Of a stretch of 64,000 nt of DNA, positions 1-9,424 are shown piece by piece; position 1 is the first letter of the stretch; each line of letters opens with the position of its first letter. The notes beneath the pieces are model-generated. The model was not told the DNA's origin. It saw only the letters and a list, made by a program, of their open reading frames with translations, and did not search any database. The translations under genes and the position numbers were made by a program. The stretch lies in assembly GCF_014200015.1 (NCBI RefSeq), contig NZ_JACHOT010000005.1, forward strand, positions 186,001 through 250,000, written 5' to 3'. Source of the stretch: Aminobacter niigataensis. Its GTDB lineage: Bacteria; Pseudomonadota; Alphaproteobacteria; Rhizobiales; Rhizobiaceae.

Positions 1-1398
1 GAGCGTCAGCGCGAATTCGCGGAACAGCGAACCGGTGAGACCGCCCGTGAAGGCGAGCGGGGCAAAGACGGCGGCGAGCGTGATGGTCATGGCGACCACC
101 GGCGCGAAGATCTCGCGCATGCCCTTGAACGCCGCCTGCATCGGCGTCATGCCCTCTTCCATGTGGCGATGGATATTCTCGACCACCACGATGGCATCGT
201 CGACGACCAGTCCGATCGCCAGCACCATGGCCAGGAGCGACAGAAGGTTGATCGAATAGCCCATCATCAGAAGGATGAAGCAGACCCCGATCAGCGACAG
301 CGGGATGGTCACCACCGGCATCAGCACCGAACGGAACGAGCCGAGGAACAGCAGGATGACGACGATGACGATGGCGACGGCTTCGGCAATGGTCTTGAAG
401 ACCTCTTCGATCGAGGCGCTGATGGTCTCGGTCGAATCATAGACCATGGTGATGGTCATGCCTTCGGGCAGGCTGGCGCTGATGGCCGGCAGTTCGTCGA
501 TGACGGCTGCTGCGGTGTTCAGCGGGTTGGCCGAAGGCGTCGGGAAGATACCGATGAAGGTGCCCGGCTCGCCGTTGAAATTGACGACCGTGTCGGTGCT
601 TTCGGCAGCGAGCTCGACATGCGCGACATCGCGCAGCCGGACGACATTGCCGTTCGCCGACTTGAGCGGCAGTTCTGCAAACGACTCGGGTGTCTGCAGC
701 GTCGACTTCATGGTGATCGAGTAGGCGACGTATTCGTTCTTGGTCTTGCCCGGCGCCGACAGGAAGTTGGAGGCGTTGATGGCTTGCAACACTTCGGCGG
801 CGGTCAGCCCGCGCGCGGCGAGCTTCACCGGATCTACCCAGACGCGCATCGAATAGTTTGCAGCGCCCAGGACTTGGACTTCGGCGACGCCCTCGATGGT
901 CGACATGCGCGGACGGATGACGCGCTCGATGTATTCGGTCAGCTCTTCCGAGCTCATGTTCGGGTTCTGCATCGCCAGATACATGATGGCGAACTGCATG
1001 CCCGTGCCCTTGACGATGGTCGGATCCTTGGCGTCGCTCGGCAACTGGCCGCGCACCTGCTGGACCTTGGACATGACCTCCGTCAGCGCCGTATCCGGAT
1101 TGGAGCCAAGCTCCATCTGCACCGTCACGATGCTGGTCGACGGACGGCTCTGCGACGTCACGTAGTCGATGTTTTCGGTGGTCGCCACAGCAGCCGAGAT
1201 CGGCGCGGTGATGAAGCCCTGGATGAGGTCGGCACTGGCGCCGGGATAGACGGTGGTGATGGTGATCACCGTCTCCTCGACCTCCGGATATTGCCGGACC
1301 GAAAGGTTGAAAAGCCCCTGGAAACCCAGGAGCAGGATCATGAGGGCAACCACCGTCGACAGGACGGGGCGGCGAATGAAGATGTCGGAAAAACTCAT
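1..1398 (-). CDS. RND multidrug efflux permease, N-terminal part
   Basis: This is the inner-membrane proton-driven pump subunit of a tripartite efflux system (AcrB/MexB/MexF, HAE1 family). The window edge cuts it after 466 codons, out of about 1,040 usual for the family. It opens with the typical MSFSDIFIRRPVLSTVV cytoplasmic start and first membrane helix, followed by the periplasmic porter region. Asp400-Asp401 in a GLVVDDAIVVVENI segment match the proton-relay Asp pair of AcrB helix TM4. Its ATG overlaps the stop of the upstream membrane-fusion gene (ATGA), so the two are translationally coupled. The substrate cannot be read from the sequence. Confidence 0.95.
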   Translation of the reverse strand, partial: MSFSDIFIRRPVLSTVVALMILLLGFQGLFNLSVRQYPEVEETVITITTVYPGASADLIQGFITAPISAAVATTENIDYVTSQSRPSTSIVTVQMELGSNPDTALTEVMSKVQQVRGQLPSDAKDPTIVKGTGMQFAIMYLAMQNPNMSSEELTEYIERVIRPRMSTIEGVAEVQVLGAANYSMRVWVDPVKLAARGLTAAEVLQAINASNFLSAPGKTKNEYVAYSITMKSTLQTPESFAELPLKSANGNVVRLRDVAHVELAAESTDTVVNFNGEPGTFIGIFPTPSANPLNTAAAVIDELPAISASLPEGMTITMVYDSTETISASIEEVFKTIAEAVAIVIVVILLFLGSFRSVLMPVVTIPLSLIGVCFILLMMGYSINLLSLLAMVLAIGLVVDDAIVVVENIHRHMEEGMTPMQAAFKGMREIFAPVVAMTITLAAVFAPLAFTGGLTGSLFREFALTL

Positions 1399-2579
1399 TT
1401 CGCGGTTGCCTGCGCGTTGGCCGAAGTGGTGGGCGAAACGGTGTTGTCGATCTTTACCGGCGTGCCATTGGTCAGCCTGTTCTGCCCGGCAATGACCAGT
1501 TCGTCGCCCGCCGAAACGCCTTCGATGATCTCGACGCGGCCTTCGGAGCGACGACCAACCTTGACGAACACCTGCTTGACGGCAAGAGCCGGCTCAGCCG
1601 CCGCTGGCTGGGCGGGTGCGGCAGCTGCAGCGGCGGGAGCCGCAGCGCCTGCGGCCGCAGCCTTGGCCTCAGCCGGGCGAACGACATAGACATAGTCGCC
1701 ATAGAGGCTGGTGGTCAGCGCCGTCTGCGGCACCGCCAGCACGCCGTCCTCCTCGGGCAGCTCGACGCGAACGCGCACGAACTGGCCGGGGCTCAGATTG
1801 CCTTCCGGATTGGTGATCTTGGCGCGGACAGAGACCAGGCGGCTCTGAGGATCGACCTTGGGATCGATGCCAACCACCGTGCCCTTGAACGGCATGTCGT
1901 CGGCGGCGATGCCGAAGCCAACCGGCTGGCCGATCTTCAACAGGCCAAGCTGCTGCTCGGGAACGGAGAAATCGGCGCGCATCGTTTCGAGATCCTGGAG
2001 CGTGGCGACGATCGTGCCGGGCGCCAGATACTGGCCGTCATCCACCTTCGGAATGCCGATGGTGCCGGAAAACGGCGCGCGCAGCTGCTTCTGGTCGACC
2101 ACTGCCTGCAGCTTCTGCACCTGCGATGCCGATGTCGAGGCCGCTGCCCTCGCAGCATCGAGGGCGACTTCGGAGCCGACGCCGCGACGCTGCAGCTGGA
2201 TGGCGCGGTCGAGCGACTGCTGGTCGAGCGCCGCCTGGGTCTTGGCTGCCGCCAGGTCCGCCTGCTGCACAGTGTCGTCGAGCTGGATCAGCACGTCGCC
2301 CTGATTGACGTGCTGGTTGGCCGAGAACTTGATATCCTTGATGATGCCGGCCTGTTCGACGGTCAGATCGACGCCCTGGGAGGCGTTGACCGTTCCGATG
2401 GTTTCAATGCCCGGCGTCCATGGAGCGGGCTCGACCTTGGCAGTGGCCACGGTCACCGACGCAACCGGCATGTTGGCGAAGAATTGCTGGATCGCGTTAT
2501 CGCGGAAGACGTTGAATCCAACGATGCCGCCGCAGACGAGAACGAGCAGAACGAGAGCGATGATGAGACGCTTGATCAA
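1395..2579 (-). CDS. RND efflux periplasmic adaptor (membrane fusion protein)
   Basis: This protein bridges the RND permease and an outer-membrane channel. It has one N-terminal membrane anchor, a biotinyl-lipoyl half motif (near GIIKDIKFSANQHVNQGDVL), an alpha-hairpin rich in Ala, Gln and Asp, the matching lipoyl half (LRAPFSGTIGIPKVDDGQYL), and a beta-barrel/membrane-proximal domain. Near the C-terminus is an unusual Ala/Pro-rich insert (about 20 residues of Ala with a few Pro and Gln). The start chosen is TTG at 2579, 6 nt after a GGGGA Shine-Dalgarno-like stretch, giving 394 aa. The open frame extends to a TTG at 2657, but that lies very close to the promoter and gives an implausible leader. 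No outer-membrane channel gene is visible in the window. Confidence 0.9.
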   Translation of the reverse strand: MIKRLIIALVLLVLVCGGIVGFNVFRDNAIQQFFANMPVASVTVATAKVEPAPWTPGIETIGTVNASQGVDLTVEQAGIIKDIKFSANQHVNQGDVLIQLDDTVQQADLAAAKTQAALDQQSLDRAIQLQRRGVGSEVALDAARAAASTSASQVQKLQAVVDQKQLRAPFSGTIGIPKVDDGQYLAPGTIVATLQDLETMRADFSVPEQQLGLLKIGQPVGFGIAADDMPFKGTVVGIDPKVDPQSRLVSVRAKITNPEGNLSPGQFVRVRVELPEEDGVLAVPQTALTTSLYGDYVYVVRPAEAKAAAAGAAAPAAAAAAPAQPAAAEPALAVKQVFVKVGRRSEGRVEIIEGVSAGDELVIAGQNRLTNGTPVKIDNTVSPTTSANAQATAK

Positions 2580-2668
2580 AGGAGATCCCCAATCGGTAAG
2601 GAATCGGCATCCGGGCGGGCCGCGATGCACATTGAACCTGTTTATACAAAAACCCAAGTGTGGAGCGC

Positions 2669-2697
2669 TTACTGTACCGTCTGGACGGTATTGTCAA
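2669..2697 (-). promoter_or_regulatory. Leftward promoter of the RND operon with embedded operator
   Basis: Read leftward there is a perfect -35 box TTGACA (2697-2692), a 17-bp spacer and a weak -10 CAGTAA (2674-2669). The 16-bp inverted repeat TACCGTC-TG-GACGGTA (2675-2690) fills the spacer almost exactly. A bound TetR dimer here would exclude RNA polymerase. The box assignment is an inference from spacing; the palindrome is seen directly. Confidence 0.7.
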
Positions 2698-2733
2698 TCG
2701 GCGATAATGTGAAGTTTCACGGAGACATCACCC

Positions 2734-3270
2734 ATGTCGGGCCACAGACCTAGCTCTCGCGACAAAATTCTCGCAGCAGCCGCCGAACTCGCGGACATTG
2801 TCGGGCCGGGCAACCTGTCGCTCGATGCCGTGGCCCAGCGCGCCGGGGTGTCGAAAGGCGGGCTCCTATACAACTTCCCGACCAAGGCCAAGCTGATGCA
2901 GGCGCTGGTCCAGGATTATCTCAAGACCTTCGAAGACGCCCTCTCCGCCAAATCGACCGGCGACGAGGCCAATAGCCTCGCAGCCTACATCGAGCTGTCC
3001 GCCCAGGAGTGCAGCCAAAAGCAGCCATCTGCAGCCGGTGTCCTCGCCGCGCTTGCCGAAGACCCCGATTTCCTCAATCCGGTCAGGGACTTCAAACGCC
3101 ATCTGCTCGACCGGCTCAAGGCCGAAAATCCCGACACGGCCAAGCTGATCGTGGCCTTCCTCGTCATCGAAGGGCTGCGCAGCATGAAGCTCTTCGACAT
3201 GGACATACTCCACGAGGATGAACGCAACGTGGCGATTGCGTATTTGCTCGATCAGGCCGCGGCGCAATAG
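2734..3270 (+). CDS. TetR/AcrR-family repressor of the RND pump
   Basis: 178 aa with the N-terminal TetR helix-turn-helix: recognition region LSLDAVAQRAGVSKGGLLYN at about residues 30-50, followed by FPTKAKLMQAL. The C-terminal ligand-binding half is helical, with no recognisable ligand. An upstream GGAG sits 9 nt before the ATG. The gene diverges from the RND operon across 154 bp that contain one strong palindrome, so local repression of the pump, and probably of itself, is the natural reading. It converges on smc downstream. Confidence 0.92.
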   Translation: MSGHRPSSRDKILAAAAELADIVGPGNLSLDAVAQRAGVSKGGLLYNFPTKAKLMQALVQDYLKTFEDALSAKSTGDEANSLAAYIELSAQECSQKQPSAAGVLAALAEDPDFLNPVRDFKRHLLDRLKAENPDTAKLIVAFLVIEGLRSMKLFDMDILHEDERNVAIAYLLDQAAAQ

Positions 3271-3346
3271 ACGCGCGCCACCGATGCCGAAGCAATCCTC
3301 ACTTGCTGGGGTGGGACCTTGCGTGCGGAAGGCCGCGAACCGCTGA

Positions 3347-6300
3347 TCAGCTCGCTTCGCGCAAGGACTCGGCAGCTTGCAGGTCGACCGAGACCAGCTG
3401 GCTGATGCCCTGCTCGGCCATGGTGACGCCAAACAGCCGGTTCATCCGCGCCATGGTGATCGGGTTGTGGGTGATGACCACGAAACGTGTCTCGGTCGAC
3501 GCCGCCATCTCGTCCATCAGGTTGCAGAAACGCTCGACATTGTGGTCGTCGAGCGGCGCGTCGACCTCGTCGAGGACGCAGATCGGCGCCGGATTGGTCA
3601 GGAACACAGCGAAGATCAGGGCCATCGCGGTCAGCGCCTGCTCGCCGCCGGACAACAGCGTCATCGTCTGCGGCTTCTTGCCGGGCGGGCGGGCAAGGAT
3701 CTCCAGGCCGGCTTCGAGTGGATCCTCGGACTCGATGAGCTGAAGCTCCGCCGTGCCGCCGCCGAACAGGTGGGTGAACAGGCGCTTGAAGTGGCCGTTG
3801 ACGAGGTCGAAAGCGGCCAGCAAGCGCTCGCGCCCTTCCCGGTTCAGCCCCTGGATACCCTGGCGCAGCTTGCGGATGGCCTCGATGATGTCCTCGCGCT
3901 CGGAGACGATCGCCTCGAGCCGTTCGGACAGCTCCTTTTGCTCTTCCTCGGCGCGCAGGTTGACCGCACCGAGCCGCTCACGCTCGATCTTGAGGCGCTC
4001 CAGCGTGCGCTCGACTTCAACCGGATCCGGCATCGGGCTGTCGACTTCGAGACCCGTATGGCGAAGAACCAGGTGGGGCGATGTCGCAAGCACTTCCTGG
4101 ATGCGCGCCTCGACCTCGCGGCGGCGTTCGTCGGCTGCGGTCAGGCGCTCCTCGGCGCGCGCGCGGGCCTCCCGGGCCTCGGCAAGGCCCTGGATCGCGG
4201 CGGTCGCCGCCTTGTCGAGAACAGCCTGCCTGGTCTCGGCCTCCTGGAGGCGATCCGAGACTTCCTTGCGCAAGACCTCGGCACGGCTGAGTTCCGACAT
4301 CAGCGCCCTACGGCGCGCGTCGAGTTCGTCTGGCGCTTCTGCCAGCGTTTCGCGCTCCGCAGCCGCTTCCTCGCGCCGCTCGGCGAGCGCCTCGATCTGC
4401 TCGGCAGCGCTTTCGGCACGCAGCACCCAGCTCTGGCGCTCGGCGGCGATCGCCGCAAGCCGGCGCGCCCTGGCCTCGGCCTCGCGGCTGAGACCGTCAT
4501 GCACGGCGCGTGCGTCGGCCACCGCAGAGCGATCGCGCGCAACCGCGCCTGAAAGCTGTTCGAGGCGCATCTGCAGGTCGGCGAGGTCAGGTGCCGAGCC
4601 GAGCAGGTCCTCCGCCTCGATATAGGTCTCCTGCGCCTCTTCATGCGCATCGGCGACCCGCGCCCGCGCCTCGTCGAGCGCAGCACGACGGCTGGTCAAT
4701 TCGCCCGCAGCCTTTTCGGCCTGGGCCAGCGCATCGCGGGCCGCCCCCACCTGGTGCTGGGCTTCGCGCCAGGCCTGCCGGGCCTGACGCTCGGCTTCGG
4801 TGCTTTCACGTACCGCGTTTTCGGCACGTGCCAGCGCTTCTTCGGCCTTGCGCACGGCAAGCGTTGCCTCGACGGCCTCGGCATCGAGTTCGGCAAGCCG
4901 GTTCTTCTGGGCAAGCCGTTGTGCTGCCGCAGTCGGGGCATCCGCGCTGGCGGTCAGTCCATCCCAACGCCACAGCGCGCCTTCGCGGCTCACCAGGCGC
5001 TGGCCGGGCATCAGCAGCCGCTGCAGCTTTGCGCCCTCGGCGGCATCGACCACGCCGACCTGTGCGAGGCGTCGCGCCAGTTGGCGCGGCGCGCGGACAA
5101 CTTCGGCAAGGCTGCGCACGCCATCGGGCAGCTTCGGATCGCCCGGCGCCGGTTCGGCATCGCCCCAATGCACGGGTGCAGCACGGTCGAGCGCTGCTTC
5201 GAGATCGTCGCCAAGGGCGGCGCCCAGCGCCGTCTCGAACCCGCGTTCGACGCCGATCTGCTCCAGCACCGCCGGGAAAAGATCGCCCGAGGCAGCGTTG
5301 ATGATCTTGGCCAGCGTGCGTGCCTCAGTCTCGATGCGCGCCAGTTCGGCCTTCACCTCCTGCAGCGGCGAACGCGACGAAGCTTCCGCCTGCCGCGCCT
5401 CGGTGACGGCACGTTCGGCCTCGGTGGCGGCGTATTCTGCCTCCTCGAGAGCTTCCTGTGCTGCTTCCGCAAGCATCTGCTTTTCCGCCGGATCGGCGAG
5501 CGCCGAGATGCGGGCGGCAATCTCGCTCGCCTCGCGGTCGAGTTCGGCAAGCTGGCGGGCGAAACGGTCGCGGCGTTCGGCAGCATCGCGCATGGCGCGC
5601 TCGGCCTGGGTGCGCCCGGCAGCGGCATCGGCGCGCTCGGCAGTCACCCGGCCCAGTTCGGCCTCGGTCAGCGCCAGCGTCGCCCTCGCCTCTTCGAAGG
5701 CCGCGCGGGTGCTGGTTTCCCGATCGGTCGCACCGGCATTCTCGTCGTTGAGCGACTTCTCCTCGGCGTCGAGGCGCGACAGGATCGCCGCATTGTCGCC
5801 GATCATCCGCTGTTCGCGGGCAATGTCGGCGTCGAGCTGCTGCAGCCGCCGGTCGAGTTCGCTCTGGCGCGAATTGATGCGCCCGGCCTCTTCCTCGAGC
5901 TGCGAACGGGCAATGGAGAGCCGTTGGAAGGTCGCGGCCGCCGCCGCAGCGGCATCGCGCATCTCAGGCAATTTGTGCGCGCCGACCGCCTGGTCCCTCG
6001 CCGCCGCCATCTGGGCAGCCGCCCGGTCGCCGACCAGTGCCGTCGCCGTCGCCAATGCCGACTGCGCTTCGCCTTCCTGCGTCTTGGCCAGCGTCCAGCG
6101 CAGATGCAGCAACGTGGCTTCCGCCTTGCGGATGTCAGCGGACAGGTTCTTGAAGCGCGAAGCCTGGCGCGCCTGGCGCTTCAGGCTCTCGATCTGGCTC
6201 TCAAGTTCGCCGACGACATCGTCGAGGCGTTCGAGGTTCTGCTCGGCGGCGCGCAGGCGCAGTTCAGCCTCGTGCCGGCGCGTATGCAAGCCGGAAATGC

Positions 6301-6805
6301 CCGCCGCTTCTTCCAGCAATGCGCGGCGCGCCTGCGGCTTTGCCTGGATCAGTTCGCCGATGCGCCCCTGCCCCACCATCGACGGCGAACGGGCACCGGT
6401 CGACTGGTCGGCGAACAGAAGCTGCACGTCCTTGGCGCGCGCTTCCTTGCCGTTGATGCGATAGACGGAACCTGCCTCGCGCTCGATACGGCGCGACACC
6501 TGCAACTCGTCGGCGTCATTGAAGGAAGGCGGTGCGGTACGATCGCTGTTGTCGAGGAACAGCGTCACTTCTGCGGTGTTGCGTGCCGGCCTGGTGCCGG
6601 AGCCAGAGAAGATGACGTCGTCCATGCCGGAAGCGCGCATATTCTTGTACGAGCTTTCGCCCATCACCCAGCGCAACGCTTCGACCAGATTGGATTTGCC
6701 GCAGCCATTCGGCCCGACGATACCGGTGAGGCCGCGTTCGATGACGAACTCGCCCGGCTCGACGAAGGACTTGAAACCGAGAAGGCGGAGGCGCGAAAAC
6801 TTCAT
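3347..6805 (-). CDS. smc: Chromosome segregation ATPase SMC
   Basis: Condensin-type ATPase that organises and separates chromosomes with ScpA/ScpB. 1,152 aa, normal for the family. Walker A GPNGCGKSN is at residues 31-39. A long Ala/Glu/Arg coiled coil is interrupted by the hinge at about 500-650. The ABC signature LLSGGEQ and Walker B ICVLDEVDAPLDD lie near the C-terminus. The start is ATG at 6805 (MKFSRLRLLGFKSF); a TTG nine bases upstream is less likely. The downstream convergent gap to tetR is short with no clear terminator. The very high GC creates long antisense open frames across this gene that are not genes. Confidence 0.97.
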   Translation of the reverse strand: MKFSRLRLLGFKSFVEPGEFVIERGLTGIVGPNGCGKSNLVEALRWVMGESSYKNMRASGMDDVIFSGSGTRPARNTAEVTLFLDNSDRTAPPSFNDADELQVSRRIEREAGSVYRINGKEARAKDVQLLFADQSTGARSPSMVGQGRIGELIQAKPQARRALLEEAAGISGLHTRRHEAELRLRAAEQNLERLDDVVGELESQIESLKRQARQASRFKNLSADIRKAEATLLHLRWTLAKTQEGEAQSALATATALVGDRAAAQMAAARDQAVGAHKLPEMRDAAAAAAATFQRLSIARSQLEEEAGRINSRQSELDRRLQQLDADIAREQRMIGDNAAILSRLDAEEKSLNDENAGATDRETSTRAAFEEARATLALTEAELGRVTAERADAAAGRTQAERAMRDAAERRDRFARQLAELDREASEIAARISALADPAEKQMLAEAAQEALEEAEYAATEAERAVTEARQAEASSRSPLQEVKAELARIETEARTLAKIINAASGDLFPAVLEQIGVERGFETALGAALGDDLEAALDRAAPVHWGDAEPAPGDPKLPDGVRSLAEVVRAPRQLARRLAQVGVVDAAEGAKLQRLLMPGQRLVSREGALWRWDGLTASADAPTAAAQRLAQKNRLAELDAEAVEATLAVRKAEEALARAENAVRESTEAERQARQAWREAQHQVGAARDALAQAEKAAGELTSRRAALDEARARVADAHEEAQETYIEAEDLLGSAPDLADLQMRLEQLSGAVARDRSAVADARAVHDGLSREAEARARRLAAIAAERQSWVLRAESAAEQIEALAERREEAAAERETLAEAPDELDARRRALMSELSRAEVLRKEVSDRLQEAETRQAVLDKAATAAIQGLAEAREARARAEERLTAADERRREVEARIQEVLATSPHLVLRHTGLEVDSPMPDPVEVERTLERLKIERERLGAVNLRAEEEQKELSERLEAIVSEREDIIEAIRKLRQGIQGLNREGRERLLAAFDLVNGHFKRLFTHLFGGGTAELQLIESEDPLEAGLEILARPPGKKPQTMTLLSGGEQALTAMALIFAVFLTNPAPICVLDEVDAPLDDHNVERFCNLMDEMAASTETRFVVITHNPITMARMNRLFGVTMAEQGISQLVSVDLQAAESLREAS

Positions 6806-6865
6806 TCGCGCCAATCCGCACGCAAGGGTGCGCCGAAGCTGCGTGGCTTCGGCGCTACGAACCTG

Positions 6866-7606
6866 TCAGAGCATGCCGTCGATAACCGCCGACATTTCCT
6901 CAATGGACATCGCCCCTTTGTAGACATTCCCGTTGATGAAGAAGGTCGGCGTGGAGTCGACCTTGAAATCCTTCTCACCACGGGCGCGCACCGCCCTGAT
7001 ATCGTCCAGAAGCTTCTGGTCAGTCAAGCAGGCCTCGAACGACTCCTGTGAAAAGCCGGCGAGCTTGGAAATCTGCAGCAGCGCGTCCTTCGGGGTCCGC
7101 GATGCCGCCCAGTTCGACTGCTGCTTGAACAGCACGTCGACCATCGGGAAGTAGTTATCCTTCGAGCAGCGCGCAAGCATGAAGCCTGCCTCGGCCAGCG
7201 GGTCGAAGGGGAACTCGCGGTAGATCAGGCGCACCTTGCCCGTGTCGATGTACTTGGTCTTGATCGTCGGCAGCGTGTCTTCGTGGAAGCGCGCGCAATG
7301 CGGGCAGGTCATGGAGGCGTATTCAACGATGGTAACCGGGGCGTCCGCTTTGCCCAGAACCATGTCGGGCAGGCTGCCGGCCTCGAGCAGCTTGGCCATG
7401 TCGACCGTGCCCTGCGCTTCGGGCGCCTTCACCGCCTGGACCGGGGTGGCCGGAGCAGCCGGGGTCGCCGGCGTTGCCGGTTCGGCAGGCTTGGGCGTTG
7501 CCGCGTTGGCCTGCTCGCCGGAATCGCTACAAGCTGAAAGCAGCGCCGCTGCCGAAACGGCTGCGAGCCCGGTAAGTGCGGTCCTGCGAGAAATCGAACG
7601 AAGCAT
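6866..7606 (-). CDS. DsbA-family thiol-disulfide oxidoreductase, lipoprotein
   Basis: Exported thioredoxin-fold protein of 246 aa. A twin-Arg-like RR and hydrophobic stretch lead to a lipobox LLSAC (Cys26), so the mature protein is probably a lipid-anchored periplasmic enzyme. A Pro/Ala/Thr-rich linker covers residues 35-66. The thioredoxin domain has the CPHC active site at 101-104 and a cis-Pro region near STPTFFING. The start is ATG at 7606 with AGGTGA 7 nt upstream. The CPHC motif and length fit the DsbA/BdbD-like thioredoxin_4 group rather than DsbC. Its position behind dciA/mutY and before smc matches, as recalled, Mesorhizobium order. Confidence 0.9.
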   Translation of the reverse strand: MLRSISRRTALTGLAAVSAAALLSACSDSGEQANAATPKPAEPATPATPAAPATPVQAVKAPEAQGTVDMAKLLEAGSLPDMVLGKADAPVTIVEYASMTCPHCARFHEDTLPTIKTKYIDTGKVRLIYREFPFDPLAEAGFMLARCSKDNYFPMVDVLFKQQSNWAASRTPKDALLQISKLAGFSQESFEACLTDQKLLDDIRAVRARGEKDFKVDSTPTFFINGNVYKGAMSIEEMSAVIDGML

Positions 7607-7749
7607 ACGAATCACCTGACGATGGTTGGATTTTGCAATGTGCGGTTACGTGAAAGCGAGAGTTGGCGCGAATTAAGGCATGGCTGTCCCCAAACCAATC
7701 GCGATTTGCCGCACTTCCGATCACGAATGCGCGAGAAAGTCGGCCAATT

Positions 7750-8247
7750 CTACTTGCGACTGCCCAATATGTTGGTGCCAAGCTTCTCCAGCGCTGCCTT
7801 CAGGCCCTCGTCCTCGATGAAGCGCACCGCGCCCGCCACCTTGCCCTGTTCAGCGTCGGTGAGCTTGCGCAGGCGCGGCCGCGGCCTGGTTGCCGCCCCC
7901 GACACCGGTTTCTGGACGATGCGGATGCGGCCGATGGCGTTGAAGCCGAGATAGGAATTGACCCGGCCGATAATCTCGCCGGTCTCATGCTGGAGATGGA
8001 GCGCTGCCGGCCCCGAGCAGGCAACGATCAGCACCGCCGGCTCGAACGGATCGTCCTCGTGCATGCGCCGGGGCCACTGGATCTTTTCGGGCCGGGTGTT
8101 ATGGGCAAGGCGCGGCCCAACGATCTCTTCCCATGACTGGACAAGCCCGACCGAGATGCCGGTGCGCTTGCGCAGGACGGGATCGAGGATGGCGCTTGCC
8201 AGATCGCTGACCGGGACGGGATTGCCCGTCCACCTTTTCCCTGCCAT
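7750..8247 (-). CDS. DciA-like protein (DUF721)
   Basis: 165-aa DUF721 protein. DciA proteins interact with the replicative helicase DnaB and are thought to serve in helicase loading in bacteria lacking DnaC; in alphaproteobacteria the family is annotated only by homology. The N-terminal SDLASAILDPVLRKRTG and the central SWEEIVGPRLA followed by an LIVACSGPAALHLQ strand pattern are typical. The start is ATG at 8247, 6 nt after GGAG; the open frame reaches further up to a non-ATG codon at 8280. It diverges from mutY. Confidence 0.8.
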   Translation of the reverse strand: MAGKRWTGNPVPVSDLASAILDPVLRKRTGISVGLVQSWEEIVGPRLAHNTRPEKIQWPRRMHEDDPFEPAVLIVACSGPAALHLQHETGEIIGRVNSYLGFNAIGRIRIVQKPVSGAATRPRPRLRKLTDAEQGKVAGAVRFIEDEGLKAALEKLGTNILGSRK

Positions 8248-8304
8248 GTCGTTCTCCAGAATACCCCTGTCGACACGCAACGCCGAAGGCAGTCCAGACC
8301 ATCA

Positions 8305-9417
8305 ATGGCATTCCGCACCGATAGCCGCAAGCACATGACCGAAGTGGACGGCAGGATCGCTGACCTGCTGCTCGAATGGTACGACGTCCACCATCGCGAG
8401 TTGCCCTGGCGCACGCCCCCCGCCGACCTGAAGCGAGGCATCCGCCCGGATCCGTACCGCGTCTGGCTGTCGGAGATCATGCTGCAGCAGACCACCGTCG
8501 AGGCGGTGAAGCCCTATTTCCGCGCCTTCCTCGAGAAGTGGCCCACCGTCCAGTCTCTCGCGAGCGCCGAGGCCGAGGACGTGATGAAGGCCTGGGCCGG
8601 GCTCGGCTACTACTCTCGCGCCAGGAACCTCAAGGCCTGCGCAGAAACGGTGGCGTGCCTGCCGGGCGGGCTGTTTCCGGACAGCGAAGACGGCCTGCGC
8701 GACTTGCCCGGCATCGGCCCCTATACGGCGGCAGCGATCGCTTCTATCGCTTTCAACCAGCCAGCCGCCGTCGTCGACGGCAATGTCGAGCGCGTCGTCA
8801 CGCGGCTGTTTTCCATCGCAACGCCCCTGCCCCAGGCCAAGGTCGAAATCCGCGCGCATGTCGAGCGCATGCTTGCCGCGGCCAGACCCGGTGATTTCGC
8901 CCAGGCGATGATGGATCTCGGCGCCACGATCTGCACGCCGCGGCGCCCGCGCTGCATGCTGTGCCCGCTACGCGGCGATTGCAGCGCGGTCGTCTCAGGC
9001 GATCCCGAATTCTATCCCGTCAAGCCGGCCAAGGCGGAACGACCGCAACGGCGCGGCGCAGCGTTCGTGGCGGTCAGGGGCGATGGCGCGGTGCTGTTGC
9101 GCAAGCGGCCCGGCAAGGGCCTGCTCGGCGGCATGACGGAAGTGCCGACGACCGACTGGACCTCCCGCGTCGATGGCGCGACCGGACCCGACAGCGCGCC
9201 CTTTGCCGCGAATTGGGCGCGCGCGGGTACGATCACCCACGTTTTCACCCATTTCGCGCTCGATCTGGACGTGTTTCGCGCCGACGTCACGATAGACAAG
9301 GCGCCTGACGGCCACTTCTGGTCGCTCCCCGCTGACCTCGCCGGCGAAGCCTTGCCAAGCGTCATGAAAAAAGTCATCGAAGCTGCCATACCGGGCGCAA
9401 CGAAACGAGGACGTTAG
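8305..9417 (+). CDS. mutY: A/G-specific adenine DNA glycosylase MutY
   Basis: Removes adenine mispaired with 8-oxoguanine. 370 aa. Catalytic Glu57 lies in SEIMLQQT, the helix-hairpin-helix is LPGIGPYTAAAI (134-145), and catalytic Asp158 is in VVDGNVERV. The 4Fe-4S cluster cysteines are Cys210, 217, 220 and 226 (C-x6-C-x2-C-x5-C). A C-terminal NUDIX-like 8-oxoG recognition domain follows from about 245. The next gene begins 7 bp after the stop, so the HAD hydrolase is probably co-transcribed. Confidence 0.97.
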   Translation: MAFRTDSRKHMTEVDGRIADLLLEWYDVHHRELPWRTPPADLKRGIRPDPYRVWLSEIMLQQTTVEAVKPYFRAFLEKWPTVQSLASAEAEDVMKAWAGLGYYSRARNLKACAETVACLPGGLFPDSEDGLRDLPGIGPYTAAAIASIAFNQPAAVVDGNVERVVTRLFSIATPLPQAKVEIRAHVERMLAAARPGDFAQAMMDLGATICTPRRPRCMLCPLRGDCSAVVSGDPEFYPVKPAKAERPQRRGAAFVAVRGDGAVLLRKRPGKGLLGGMTEVPTTDWTSRVDGATGPDSAPFAANWARAGTITHVFTHFALDLDVFRADVTIDKAPDGHFWSLPADLAGEALPSVMKKVIEAAIPGATKRGR

Positions 9418-9424
9418 CGAAATC

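Noticed and set aside
163-1689. 508-codon open frame on the plus strand
   Set aside because: Antisense to the RND permease and adaptor; composition is Arg/Asp/His-rich as expected for a mirrored high-GC gene, with no recognisable domain.
4643-7051. 802-codon open frame on the plus strand
   Set aside because: Mirror frame of smc; smc has complete Walker and signature motifs, this frame has none.
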